Origin: an uncultured Anaerosolibacter sp.
GTDB lineage: Bacteria; Bacillota_A; Clostridia; Peptostreptococcales; Thermotaleaceae
Assembly (NCBI GenBank): GCA_937948705.1
Contig: CALECF010000146.1
Span: 1 to 8,968 of the forward strand
Length of the DNA stretch: 8,968 nucleotides
Direction: 5' to 3'
Under the pieces are notes generated by a model. It was not told the DNA's origin and did no database searches. It was given only the letters and a program-made list of their open reading frames with translations. This document shows positions 1 through 8,696 of the stretch, in pieces; positions within the stretch are counted from its first letter, which is position 1, and each line of letters begins with the position of its first letter. The position numbers were made by a program, and so were the translations under genes.

Positions 1-240
1 GCAGCACCTAAAGCAGCGCCTGCAGGTGGAAATTCTATCACTGCACCAATGCCTGGAACAATCCTTGATATCAAGGTAAAAGAAGGGGATACAGTGAAAT
101 CAGGACAAGTATTGGTTATCCTTGAAGCGATGAAGATGGAAAATGAAATCATGGCGCCAGCAGACGGAAAAGTTGTTTCCATTCAAGTAGTAAAAGGCGC
201 ATCTGTGAATGCAGGAGATGTATTAGTTGTATTAGGCTAA
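1..240 (+). CDS. Biotin carrier (biotinyl) subunit of a Na+-translocating decarboxylase, C-terminal part
   Basis: The frame is open from the first base, so the gene starts upstream and only 79 codons are visible. Residues 1-14 are an Ala/Pro/Gly-rich linker of the type that precedes mobile biotin domains. Residues 15-79 are a complete biotinyl/lipoyl domain with the biotinylation motif EAMKM; the acceptor lysine is residue 45 of the visible part (133-135). The domain carries biotin between the carboxyltransferase subunit and the membrane decarboxylase. The beta subunit gene starts 50 bases downstream, which points to a separate gamma/MmdC/GcdC-like carrier, although the tail of a larger alpha subunit cannot be excluded. 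The substrate (oxaloacetate, methylmalonyl-CoA or glutaconyl-CoA) cannot be told from this fragment. BirA, encoded at 1550, is the expected modifying enzyme. Confidence 0.93.
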   Translation, partial: AAPKAAPAGGNSITAPMPGTILDIKVKEGDTVKSGQVLVILEAMKMENEIMAPADGKVVSIQVVKGASVNAGDVLVVLG

Positions 241-290
241 TTCCCTGATGACTACACAGAATAAACGATGAAAGAGAGGGAGACAACAAG

Positions 291-1454
291 ATGTTTATAG
301 ATGTACTTCAAAACTTCTTGGCCAGTACAGGATTTGTTGCATTGAGTCTTCCACAAGTGACCATGATTGTTGTGGCGTTTGTGCTTCTGTACTTGGCTAT
401 TGTAAAACAATATGAACCTTTATTACTTCTCCCTATTGCATTCGGGTGTCTTCTAGCAAACCTTCCATTGGCAGGCTTGACGGATGGTCCTGTATATGAA
501 ATAGGTGCAGACGGACTACCTCATATGGTAGCAGCAGGTGGACTAATGCATTACCTATACCAAGGGGTTAAATTGGCGATTTATCCACCATTTATCTTCC
601 TAGGGGTAGGTGCGATGACAGACTTTGGTCCATTGATTGCAAACCCAAGAAGCTTGCTCTTAGGGGCAGCTGCTCAGTTCGGTATCTTTGGAGCTTTTAT
701 GGGCGCAGTAGCCCTTGGATTTACAGGTCCAGAAGCAGCTTCTATTGGTATTATCGGTGGTGCAGATGGTCCAACAGCAATCTTCCTAACATCTAAGCTT
801 GCACCACACTTATTAGGACCAATTGCCGTTGCTGCTTATTCCTACATGGCACTTGTACCAATCATTCAGCCTCCGATCATGAAAGCGTTGACGACGAAAG
901 AGGAAAGAATGGTAAAAATGGAGCAGCTAAGACCTGTAACGAAGACTGAGAAAATACTTTTCCCGATCATTGTTACAGTTTTAGGATCTTTATTATTACC
1001 TTCAGCAGCAGGACTATTGGGTATGTTGATGCTTGGTAACCTGTTCAGAGAGTCCGGGGTAGTAGATAGAATCACTAAGACTGCACAAAACGAATTGATC
1101 AATATCATTACCATCGTATTAGGGATATCCGTTGGTGCGACAACCAGTGCAGATAAGTTCCTTAAGGTTCAGACATTACAGATCATTGCTTTAGGTCTGA
1201 TCGCTTTCTCAATAGGGACTGCATCAGGGGTACTATTCGGTAAATTAATGTATGTTATGTCTGGTAAGAAGGTTAACCCATTGATTGGTTCTGCAGGGGT
1301 TTCTGCAGTACCGATGGCAGCCAGGGTATCACAGGTTGTTGGACAAAAGGAAAACCCTTCAAACTTCCTTTTGATGCACGCCATGGGACCAAACGTTGCC
1401 GGTGTTATCGGATCTGCAATTGCAGCCGGAGTACTATTATCTATATTTGGTTAA
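291..1454 (+). CDS. Na+-translocating decarboxylase beta subunit (OadB/MmdB/GcdB family)
   Basis: This 387-residue polytopic membrane protein decarboxylates carboxybiotin and couples this to Na+ export. Hydrophobic segments run along nearly the whole chain (about 20-60, 90-145, 175-195, 220-250, 268-320, 360-387). The family signature GGADGPT lies at 156-162. Residue D159 corresponds to the essential Asp203 of Klebsiella OadB. N329, G333, S338 and R345 in the block [17 protein letters not shown] match the other functional residues (N373, G377, S382, R389) at one constant offset of 44, so the Na+ and carboxybiotin machinery looks intact. The start is an ATG behind GAGAGGGAG (274-282). It is co-transcribed with the biotin carrier 50 bases upstream and ends at a strong terminator. 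The family is certain; which decarboxylase it belongs to depends on the alpha subunit outside the window. Confidence 0.95.
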   Translation: MFIDVLQNFLASTGFVALSLPQVTMIVVAFVLLYLAIVKQYEPLLLLPIAFGCLLANLPLAGLTDGPVYEIGADGLPHMVAAGGLMHYLYQGVKLAIYPPFIFLGVGAMTDFGPLIANPRSLLLGAAAQFGIFGAFMGAVALGFTGPEAASIGIIGGADGPTAIFLTSKLAPHLLGPIAVAAYSYMALVPIIQPPIMKALTTKEERMVKMEQLRPVTKTEKILFPIIVTVLGSLLLPSAAGLLGMLMLGNLFRESGVVDRITKTAQNELINIITIVLGISVGATTSADKFLKVQTLQIIALGLIAFSIGTASGVLFGKLMYVMSGKKVNPLIGSAGVSAVPMAARVSQVVGQKENPSNFLLMHAMGPNVAGVIGSAIAAGVLLSIFG

Positions 1455-1462
1455 AACACATC

Positions 1463-1493
1463 ACTGACAGGCCTTTGGCCTGTCAGTTTTTTT
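1463..1493 (+). terminator. Rho-independent terminator of the decarboxylase operon
   Basis: An 11-bp perfect stem (1463-1473 with 1477-1487, core CTGACAGGCC/GGCCTGTCAG) closes on a TTT loop and runs into a tract of seven T (1487-1493). It begins 8 bases after the beta subunit stop and separates this operon from birA. Confidence 0.95.
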
Positions 1494-1506
1494 ATCTATT
1501 CTTTTG

Positions 1507-1515
1507 TGGTACAAT
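1507..1515 (+). promoter_or_regulatory. Extended -10 promoter of birA
   Basis: TG at 1507-1508, one base, then TACAAT (1510-1515) form an extended -10 element about 35 bases before the birA start. The -35 position falls in the T tract of the preceding terminator (around 1487-1492) and matches poorly, as is usual for extended -10 promoters. No long palindrome of the classical BirA operator type is seen here. Confidence 0.6.
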
Positions 1516-1549
1516 AGGGAAATAGAATGAAAACAAGAGGTGTGTAAAC

Positions 1550-2539
1550 ATGAAAAAAGACGTCTTAGAGACATTGAAGTATAATAAAGGAAGTTTTATA
1601 TCAGGGGAAGAATTGAGCAATCGGTTGGGTGTCACGAGGACAGCCATATGGAAGCATATCAATCAGTTAAAGCAAGAGGGATATGAAATTGAATCCGTAT
1701 CTCGCAAAGGGTACTGTTTGGTAGGAGAACCAGATGTGCTCAATCAGCATGCCCTCCAATTAGAGCTACATACGAAAATCATGGGCAAAAGAATTGTTCA
1801 TTATGACAGCATTGACTCCACCAATACCATGGCAAAGAGAATTGCCGCTGAAGGTGCTGAAGAAGGAACGATTGTGATCGCCGAGGAGCAAACAGGTGGA
1901 AGAGGCAGGTTAGGAAGACAATGGGTATCCCCTAAGGGTACAGGAATCTGGATGTCTTTGGTCTTGCGTCCGCCGATTGAACCCGCTGACGCTGCGAAGA
2001 TTACTCAGATTGCGGCAGCTGCAGTAGCCGTGGCGCTTCAAAATGTTACGGGATGTGAGGCAGGGATTAAGTGGCCCAATGATATTATTATAAATAAGAA
2101 AAAAGTATGCGGAATTTTAACAGAAATGGGTGCCGAATTAGGCTCTGTAAATTATATTGTTGTTGGAATCGGCATCAATGCCAATGTAGATGTGGCCTTA
2201 TTCCCAGAGGAAGTAAAGAAAATTGCAACCTCTGTGAAGGACTGCGCAGGAAAAAGTGTTTCTAGAAAAGAGATTGTGCTGGAAATATTAAAAGAGTTTG
2301 AGGATTTATACATGGATTTTATACATACAAAAAGCGTAAGAAGAAGTGTAGAGATTTGCAAAGCTAACTCTGTAACATTAGGAAACATGGTCAAGATTAT
2401 CAATCGAGATCAGACGATGATTGCAGAGGCCGTAGACCTGACAGAAGAAGGGGAATTAATGGTTCGTAACCAAGAAGGACAGTTGGAGAAGATTATTTCT
2501 GGAGAGGTATCTGTGAGGGGGATTTCTGATTATGTTTAA
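1550..2539 (+). CDS. birA: Bifunctional biotin--[biotin carrier protein] ligase / biotin operon repressor
   Basis: BirA activates biotin with ATP to biotinyl-AMP and transfers it to the lysine of biotin carrier domains; with its N-terminal domain it can repress biotin genes. The 329 residues contain a winged helix-turn-helix at about 1-60 (recognition region GVTRTAIWKHINQL, 27-40), the catalytic domain at about 80-265 and an SH3-like C-terminal domain from about 270. Visible ligase motifs are GRGRLGR (117-123, adenylate loop) and KWPNDI (174-179). K185 is placed like catalytic Lys183 of E. coli BirA. The start follows AAGAGGTG (1535-1542). The 3' end overlaps the next gene by 8 bases. The local decarboxylase biotin carrier is a probable substrate. 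Repressor activity is inferred from the intact HTH; its operator is not in this window. Confidence 0.96.
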   Translation: MKKDVLETLKYNKGSFISGEELSNRLGVTRTAIWKHINQLKQEGYEIESVSRKGYCLVGEPDVLNQHALQLELHTKIMGKRIVHYDSIDSTNTMAKRIAAEGAEEGTIVIAEEQTGGRGRLGRQWVSPKGTGIWMSLVLRPPIEPADAAKITQIAAAAVAVALQNVTGCEAGIKWPNDIIINKKKVCGILTEMGAELGSVNYIVVGIGINANVDVALFPEEVKKIATSVKDCAGKSVSRKEIVLEILKEFEDLYMDFIHTKSVRRSVEICKANSVTLGNMVKIINRDQTMIAEAVDLTEEGELMVRNQEGQLEKIISGEVSVRGISDYV

Positions 2540-3509
2540 AGATTGTATTACAGATGTCCCCGGAATTGTAGTAGGGCAAGCTTGTAACCAAGAGGCACAG
2601 ACGGGATGTACGGTAATCTTATGTGGCCAAGGTGCAGTCTGCGGTGTAGAAGTAAGAGGATCCGCCCCAGGTACCAGAGAAACCGATCTACTGGATCCTC
2701 ATATGCTTGTGGATCAGGTCCATGGGGTGTTCTTAGCAGGGGGAAGTGCATTTGGCTTGGCTGTAGGGGACGGCATGATGAAGTATCTGGAGGAACATGG
2801 AATAGGCTTTGATGTAGGTGTCACCAAGGTACCTATTGTGACAGGTGCAGTCTTATTTGATCTAAACATAGGGACCTATCAAGTGAGACCAGATGCTGCC
2901 ATGGGGTATGAAGCTTGTAGGCAAGCAGGGGAAGAAAAGATTGAGGAAGGAAACTATGGAGCGGGTACAGGGGCCACTGTAGGAAAGATTTTGGGTCATG
3001 AACAATGTATGAAGGGTGGCATCGGCAGTGCCAGTGTGGCCTTAGATAATGGGTTGATTGTGGGTGCAATCGTTGCAGTGAACGCCCTAGGAGATATTCG
3101 GGATCATCAAACAGGGGAGATCATTGCAGGTGGGAGGGAGAAAGATACAGGGAACTTGATTGATACCTGTGCCTATTTGAAGGAACATTTTAATACGGCT
3201 TTAACATTTAAGAGAGATAATACAACCATTGGTGCCATTGCTACTAACGCGAAACTTACAAAGGCTGAGTGCAAAAAGTTGGCCCAGATGGCGATGAATG
3301 GCCTTGTAAAGGTGATTTCTCCCTTTGGGAGTACATTGGACGGCGATACAGTTTTTGCCATATCAAAGGGATCATATGAAGCAGATCTGAATCTCCTTGG
3401 TGTCATGGCGGCTGAAGCCATGGCTATCGCTGTGAATCGTGGGATTAGGGCAGCTGAAAGTGTGGGGGATATCCCCAGTAACACGGCGTACTTACTGACC
3501 CTCGAATAG
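2532..3509 (+). CDS. P1-family (S58, DmpA/NylC-like) self-cleaving N-terminal nucleophile hydrolase
   Basis: This 325-residue protein belongs to the P1/S58 family, whose precursors cut themselves into alpha and beta chains, so that the new N-terminal Ser or Thr becomes the nucleophile. Aligned by motif, the predicted cut is N230/T231 in RDNTTIGAIATNA, as in the nylon oligomer hydrolase NylC (N266/T267) rather than the Gly/Ser site of DmpA. D270 and D272 in STLDGDTVFA match NylC D306 and D308 at the same offset of 36. K152 and N184 lie near the other NylC active-site positions. Other family motifs are DVPGI (8-12) and GGSAFGL (70-76). There is no signal peptide, so it is cytoplasmic. The ATG lies inside the birA end behind GAGGGGG (2515-2521), so translation is probably coupled. 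The natural substrate is unknown; small N-terminal or beta-amino peptides or amides are family-based possibilities. Confidence 0.92.
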   Translation: MFKDCITDVPGIVVGQACNQEAQTGCTVILCGQGAVCGVEVRGSAPGTRETDLLDPHMLVDQVHGVFLAGGSAFGLAVGDGMMKYLEEHGIGFDVGVTKVPIVTGAVLFDLNIGTYQVRPDAAMGYEACRQAGEEKIEEGNYGAGTGATVGKILGHEQCMKGGIGSASVALDNGLIVGAIVAVNALGDIRDHQTGEIIAGGREKDTGNLIDTCAYLKEHFNTALTFKRDNTTIGAIATNAKLTKAECKKLAQMAMNGLVKVISPFGSTLDGDTVFAISKGSYEADLNLLGVMAAEAMAIAVNRGIRAAESVGDIPSNTAYLLTLE

Positions 3510-3567
3510 GAAAGGAAATAAGGGGAACAATGACTCTATACATAGATTTGGAAAATCAATTATTCTA

Positions 3568-3596
3568 TTGCAAATTCATGTTTCAAATGATAACAT
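3568..3596 (+). promoter_or_regulatory. Putative sigma-A promoter for the ECF S component and coaX
   Basis: TTGCAA (3568-3573), a 17-base spacer and TAACAT (3591-3596) preceded by TG at 3588-3589 give a plausible extended -10 promoter. Each box matches consensus at 4 of 6. Transcription would begin near 3603, leaving a leader of about 100 bases before the gene at 3702. No convincing terminator is seen after the preceding hydrolase gene, so read-through is also possible. Confidence 0.5.
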
Positions 3597-3611
3597 AGAC
3601 TAGGTAATTAG

Positions 3612-3670
3612 CCAGTATCCAAAGAACTGGACTCCCGGGATAAACACGACGAGCATACGTCCGGTATCCT
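3612..3670 (+). promoter_or_regulatory. Leader with competing hairpins upstream of the ECF S component gene
   Basis: Within the predicted 5' leader, CCAGT (3612-3616) can pair with ACTGG (3626-3630). GGATA (3638-3642) can pair with TATCC at 3665-3669, enclosing a GACG/CGTC stem (3648-3651 with 3658-3661), or instead with the upstream TATCC at 3616-3620. The two TATCC sites lie in a near-direct repeat (3612-3623 and 3661-3672, 10 of 12 identical). Mutually exclusive pairings suggest a regulatory leader. It does not match a riboswitch class I can recall, no U-tailed terminator is present, and the stems are short, so this is tentative. Confidence 0.3.
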
Positions 3671-3701
3671 AAATAAGAGGAATTGGAACGGAGGAAATGA
3701 A

Positions 3702-4226
3702 ATGGAAAAGGATTTAAAAACAGGCTCACTTTTAACTTTACGACAAATGACGGTGGCTGGGCTATTAGGGGCTGTGGCCATTATGTTGAGCATGACACCC
3801 TTAGGATACATTCCTATCCCCTGGTTAGCCAATGTGAATGCTACAACCATGCACATTCCTGTCATTGTGGCTACCATTGTATCAGGACCTGTGGTGGGCA
3901 GTATCGTTGGCGTAATATTTGGGGTATCGAGCTTCTTAAGGGCAAACAATCCGTTTTTTGCGAACCCTGTCATCGCGATTCTACCAAGGTTGCTTATAGG
4001 CATCACGACCTATTATACCTTTAAATGGACCAAAAGTCCTGTAATGAGCGCTGTGGTAGGTACGTTAACCAATACCATCGGTGTTCTAAGTTTGATTTTT
4101 GCTTTCGGCTACCTGCCACTAAATGTGGTATTAGGCATCGCTGGGGTAAATGGAACTGTAGAAGTCATTGTATCTGCTTTAATTGTAGGGGCTGTGGTGA
4201 AGGCATTAAATAAAATAGCCCGTTAA
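3702..4226 (+). CDS. ECF transporter S component, probably pantothenate-specific (PanT-like)
   Basis: This is a small (174-residue) integral membrane protein with about six hydrophobic segments (roughly 16-32, 51-62, 63-79, 87-107, 114-136, 150-168). That is the size and topology of the substrate-binding S component of energy-coupling factor vitamin transporters. The first segment is rich in small residues (AGLLGAVA, 19-26), as expected where S components contact the T subunit. No ATPase or EcfT gene is present, so it would use the shared energizing module encoded elsewhere. Pantothenate is proposed because coaX, which phosphorylates pantothenate, follows after 52 bases with no terminator between them; sequence alone does not prove the substrate. 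The start has a good GGAGG (3690-3694) with 7-base spacing. Confidence 0.82.
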   Translation: MEKDLKTGSLLTLRQMTVAGLLGAVAIMLSMTPLGYIPIPWLANVNATTMHIPVIVATIVSGPVVGSIVGVIFGVSSFLRANNPFFANPVIAILPRLLIGITTYYTFKWTKSPVMSAVVGTLTNTIGVLSLIFAFGYLPLNVVLGIAGVNGTVEVIVSALIVGAVVKALNKIAR

Positions 4227-4278
4227 TATATTCAGCAAGATAAAACTTATACCATAACAAGAAAGGTTGAGCGATGAG

Positions 4279-5052
4279 ATGTTACTAGCTTTTGATGTTG
4301 GAAATACAAATATTGTATTGGGTGTATACAAAGGTGAAACACTGTTAAACCACTGGCGAATGGCAACGGATAAGAGCAAAACATCCGATGAATATGGTAT
4401 GCTAGTGAATCAATTATTCCAATACGATGGCCTTGACCTCAACGATGTAGAGGATGTTATTATCTCATCTGTGGTGCCGCCATTAATGTACTCTCTGCAA
4501 CATATGGCCTATAAATATTGTAAAAAGGAAGCTATGGTTGTTGGGCCTGGCATCAAGACAGGCGTAAATATAAAATATGATAATCCCAAGCAAGTTGGTG
4601 CAGACCGGATTGTAAATGCTGTTGCAGCTTTTGAGAAATACGGCGGTCCATTGGTGATTGTGGATTTTGGAACAGCTACAACTTTCTGTGCTATATCTGA
4701 AAAAGGAGAATATATGGGTGGGACCATTGCTCCAGGCATCAAGATTTCCAGTGAGGCTTTGTTTCAAAATGCAGCAAAGCTCCCTAGGGTCGAATTGATC
4801 AAGCCAGGACATGTGATCTGTAAGAATACTGTAAGCAGTATGCAATCAGGTATTATTTATGGATATATTGGCTTGGTGGATTACATTGTAAAAAGAATGA
4901 AGCAAGAATTAGGGGATCACCCCAATACAAAGGCAATTGCCACAGGTGGATTGGCAAATTTAATCGCCAGTGAATCAGAAACGATTAACGAAGTTAATGG
5001 ATTGCTTACCCTTGAAGGTCTAAGGATTATATACGAGCGAAATAAAATATAA
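4279..5052 (+). CDS. coaX: Type III pantothenate kinase
   Basis: CoaX phosphorylates pantothenate to 4'-phosphopantothenate, the first step of coenzyme A synthesis; type III enzymes need a monovalent cation and are not feedback-inhibited by CoA. In the 257-residue product the ASKHA phosphate motif is DVGNTN (6-11), GADR lies at 107-110 with the likely catalytic base D109, the second phosphate motif DFGTATT at 129-135, and GGTIAPG at 147-153. I chose ATG 4279 over the in-frame TTG 4267. The family normally begins MLLxxDxGNT. AGAAAGG (4260-4266) pairs with the 16S 3' end in a register that places 4279 at normal spacing, whereas the TTG would touch it. It is probably co-transcribed with the S component, and a terminator follows. 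Confidence 0.95.
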   Translation: MLLAFDVGNTNIVLGVYKGETLLNHWRMATDKSKTSDEYGMLVNQLFQYDGLDLNDVEDVIISSVVPPLMYSLQHMAYKYCKKEAMVVGPGIKTGVNIKYDNPKQVGADRIVNAVAAFEKYGGPLVIVDFGTATTFCAISEKGEYMGGTIAPGIKISSEALFQNAAKLPRVELIKPGHVICKNTVSSMQSGIIYGYIGLVDYIVKRMKQELGDHPNTKAIATGGLANLIASESETINEVNGLLTLEGLRIIYERNKI

Positions 5053-5054
5053 AC

Positions 5055-5080
5055 AAAGGCCAGGAGAAATCCTGGCTTTT
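5055..5080 (+). terminator. Rho-independent terminator after coaX
   Basis: The 7-bp stem GCCAGGA/TCCTGGC (5059-5065 with 5070-5076) has a GAAA loop, is followed by TTTT and is preceded by AAAG. The flanking A and T runs can extend the stem to 5055-5080. It starts 2 bases after the coaX stop. Confidence 0.88.
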
Positions 5081-5087
5081 CCCATGA

Positions 5088-5175
5088 GGCTAGTGGATAG
5101 AGGTTCGTAGTTAGTGGTAAAATACTTGACAAGAGCATCGAGTACAAAACAAAATCTAACTAACAACTAATAAGC
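5088..5175 (+). repeat. GTTAG/CTAAC repeat element, copy 1 (long centre)
   Basis: The left arm 5088-5118 is rich in TTAG and GGT. It aligns without gaps to 8770-8800 in the rRNA leader (24 of 31 identical). The right arm 5158-5175 (AACTAAC...) aligns to 8804-8821 (14 of 18). The arms are partly complementary: 5104-5115 with 5159-5170 match at 10 of 12. The 39-base centre (5119-5157) has no counterpart in copy 2 and carries a TTGACA box. No transposase and no clear target duplication are seen. Confidence 0.6.
5126..5155 (+). promoter_or_regulatory. Putative promoter for dusB inside the repeat element
   Basis: A perfect -35 box TTGACA (5126-5131) is followed after 18 bases by CAAAAT (5150-5155), a 4-of-6 match to the -10 box. 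Since a terminator closes coaX upstream, dusB needs its own promoter, and this is the best candidate between 5081 and 5191. The weak -10 keeps confidence modest. Confidence 0.4.
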
Positions 5176-5191
5176 AATGGTGGTGAGACAC

Positions 5192-6172
5192 GTGAAAATT
5201 GGAAATATACAATTGATAAATAGGGTTTCCCTTGGACCCATGGCGGGGGTCACGGACCTTATTTTTAGACTTTTATGTAAGGAACAGGATTGTGGCTTGG
5301 TCTATACAGAAATGGTGAGCGCCAAGGGGATATGCTATAAGGACAAGAACACAGAAGCCCTTTTACAAATAAAAGAAGAAGAAAAACCTGTAGCATTGCA
5401 GATATTTGGTTCTGAGCCTGAATTTATGGCTAGAGCTGCAGAGATGTTGAATCAGCACGAACATACTTTTTTAGATATCAATATGGGATGCCCTACCCCC
5501 AAAATTGTTAGGAATGGGGACGGTTCTGCTTTAATGAAGAATCCAGAACTGGCAGGGAAAATAGTAAGGGCCGTCACCCAAGCAACGGACAAGCCTGTTA
5601 CGGTGAAAATTCGTAAGGGTTGGGATGATCAACATGTGAATGCAGTGGAAATGGCGAAAATCCTTGAAGAGAATGGAGCCAAAGCCATTGCAGTTCATGG
5701 CAGAACCCGGGAACAGTTTTATAGTGGGAAGGCAGATTGGGACATTATTAAGCAAGTAAAAGATGCTGTACGTGTTCCCGTGATCGGCAATGGCGATATA
5801 TTTACAATACAGGATGCTGTTCGAATGAAAGAGGAGACAAATTGTGATGGTATCATGGTGGCCCGAGGGGCCCAGGGGAATCCTTGGATATTTAAACGAA
5901 TTGCACGTTATTTAGAAACAGGGGAAATATTACAAGAGCCAACACCAGAGGAAAGAATTGAAATGGCTCTAAGGCATTTGCAAAAAATAGTGGACATGAA
6001 GGGTGAGTACATTGGGGTACGGGAAATGAGAAAGCATTTGGCTTGGTATTTAAAAGGCATACGAAATTCGGCCGCAATACGGGGGCAGATCAATGCTGTT
6101 GAAGATCAAAAAGCCATGGGGCTGCTGCTTCAAAATTTCTTAAACAGCCTGTCCCAATTTAAAGGTGAATAG
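5192..6172 (+). CDS. dusB: tRNA-dihydrouridine synthase, DusB type
   Basis: This FMN-dependent enzyme reduces specific uridines in tRNA to dihydrouridine using NADPH. The 326-residue product is a TIM barrel (about 1-240) with a helical C-terminal tRNA-binding domain. Motifs: PMAGVTD (16-22, FMN contact), NMGCP with catalytic C100 (97-101), VHGRTREQFYSG (168-179), GNGD (199-202) and VARGAQGNPWIF (223-234), all typical of bacterial Dus proteins. I prefer GTG 5192 to ATG 5177: GGTGGTGA (5179-5186) is a 7-of-8 ribosome site correctly spaced for 5192, whereas nothing similar precedes 5177, and the family begins MKIGN. The upstream start would add five residues. A repeat element and a putative promoter lie just upstream; the greA promoter begins 2 bases after the stop. 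Confidence 0.94.
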   Translation: MKIGNIQLINRVSLGPMAGVTDLIFRLLCKEQDCGLVYTEMVSAKGICYKDKNTEALLQIKEEEKPVALQIFGSEPEFMARAAEMLNQHEHTFLDINMGCPTPKIVRNGDGSALMKNPELAGKIVRAVTQATDKPVTVKIRKGWDDQHVNAVEMAKILEENGAKAIAVHGRTREQFYSGKADWDIIKQVKDAVRVPVIGNGDIFTIQDAVRMKEETNCDGIMVARGAQGNPWIFKRIARYLETGEILQEPTPEERIEMALRHLQKIVDMKGEYIGVREMRKHLAWYLKGIRNSAAIRGQINAVEDQKAMGLLLQNFLNSLSQFKGE

Positions 6173-6173
6173 C

Positions 6174-6202
6174 TTGACAAAGAGGAATGACTACATTATA
6201 AT
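6174..6202 (+). promoter_or_regulatory. Perfect-consensus sigma-A promoter for greA-lysS
   Basis: TTGACA (6174-6179), exactly 17 bases, then TATAAT (6197-6202): both boxes match consensus at 6 of 6. The -35 box begins 2 bases after the dusB stop. Transcription should start near 6208-6210, giving greA a leader of about 155 bases. Such a strong promoter fits high expression of greA and lysS. Confidence 0.88.
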
Positions 6203-6219
6203 TATTCGCATATAGTTCC

Positions 6220-6292
6220 GCCTTTAGCCAAGCACTGTGAGAATCCAGTGCTTATTCTGTAGCTTGAGAAAAATTACCAAGGCTGCTAAGGC
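6220..6292 (+). ncRNA. Predicted three-way-junction RNA in the greA leader
   Basis: Three stems fit together without overlap. P1 is GCCTTTAGC (6220-6228) with GCTAAGGC (6285-6292), one bulged T. P2 is AAGCACTG (6230-6237) with CAGTGCTT (6246-6253), a perfect 8 bp with an 8-base loop. P3 is AGCTTG (6261-6266) with CAAGGCT (6278-6284), one bulged G. Junction linkers are 1, 7 and 0 bases. It begins about 10 bases after the predicted transcription start of a perfect promoter. I do not recognise a known class, and no terminator hairpin follows. A cis-acting leader (protein-binding site, riboswitch or mRNA stabiliser) is more likely than a separate small RNA. The fold is from reading by eye only. 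Confidence 0.42.
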
Positions 6293-6362
6293 ATAAATTA
6301 ACAATGAGGACATATATTATCAACAAATCATTTATATATTACATAAAAAGGAGAGGGAATAG

Positions 6363-8368
<2,006 letters not shown>

Positions 8369-8661
8369 CCTTATTTAGAAGCCATATATCGATGAAATTG
8401 ATAGAACAATATCTTTCACAGAAAAAATTGTAGAAAGTATGAATAATAAAAAGAAAAGTACATATAATTGTAATTAGTGATGAAAGAGAGACTCAAGTGT
8501 AGATAAAGACATTCTATGACAGTAGGATATGAAAGCTATATCCATGGGGGTAGACCCTAAAACATGGGTGAACTTACCAGTTGATTTCATCATTGAACCA
8601 TGGTAAGATAAGTTTTGTGGCCATGAGAGACAACAAGAAATAAATACCAATAAAAAGGTTG
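8369..8661 (+). other. Non-coding stretch between lysS and the rRNA promoter, with two hairpins
   Basis: No convincing gene is present. Two adjacent inverted repeats stand out. At 8540-8569, CCATG (8542-8546) pairs with CATGG (8563-8567), with G-U extension outside and GGG-TAGA-CCC inside. At 8573-8607, CTTACCA pairs with TGGTAAG, extended by GTT/AAC across a CA bulge. A third option, GGATAT/ATATCC (8525-8530 with 8538-8543), competes with the first. A weak promoter-like pair TTCACA...TATGAA (8415-8420, 8438-8443, spacer 17) could make an RNA over this region. A 25-codon frame (8529-8606, including GVDPKTWVNLPVDF) lacks a good ribosome site. The A-rich 8629-8657 may act as an UP element for the rRNA promoter. 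Confidence 0.4.
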
Positions 8662-8690
8662 TTGACATGACACGGAAAACATGATAATCT
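8662..8690 (+). promoter_or_regulatory. rRNA operon promoter
   Basis: A perfect TTGACA (8662-8667) lies downstream of an A-rich stretch. The -10 box is either GATAAT (8683-8688, 15-base spacer, 5 of 6) or, at 17-base spacing, TAATCT (8685-8690). Transcription would start around 8695-8697, immediately before the leader hairpin and boxA, as expected for a ribosomal promoter. Further tandem promoters are not evident. Confidence 0.72.
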
Positions 8691-8696
8691 ATACAA

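Noticed and set aside
1496..1517. CTATT/AATAG inverted repeat over the birA -10 box as a BirA operator
   Set aside because: The half-sites are only 5 bp and lack the GTTAAC/GGTTAA-type core expected of BirA operators.
3530..3598. A 22-codon frame after AAGGGG, between the P1 hydrolase and ECF S component genes
   Set aside because: The ribosome site is only 4 bases from the ATG, the putative promoter boxes lie inside the frame, and the peptide shows no recognisable feature. It is probably chance.
3608..4006. 132-codon reverse-strand frame over the ECF S component gene
   Set aside because: It is a shadow of the membrane protein gene, with no ribosome site and no family resemblance.
4227..4278. 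Possible separate promoter or terminator between the ECF S component gene and coaX
   Set aside because: Only scattered A/T-rich words are present, with no paired -35/-10 boxes and no hairpin, so co-transcription is simpler.
8548..8557. GGG-TAGA-CCC as a stand-alone terminator
   Set aside because: The stem is only 3 bp and no T tract follows; it makes sense only as the tip of the longer 8540-8569 hairpin.
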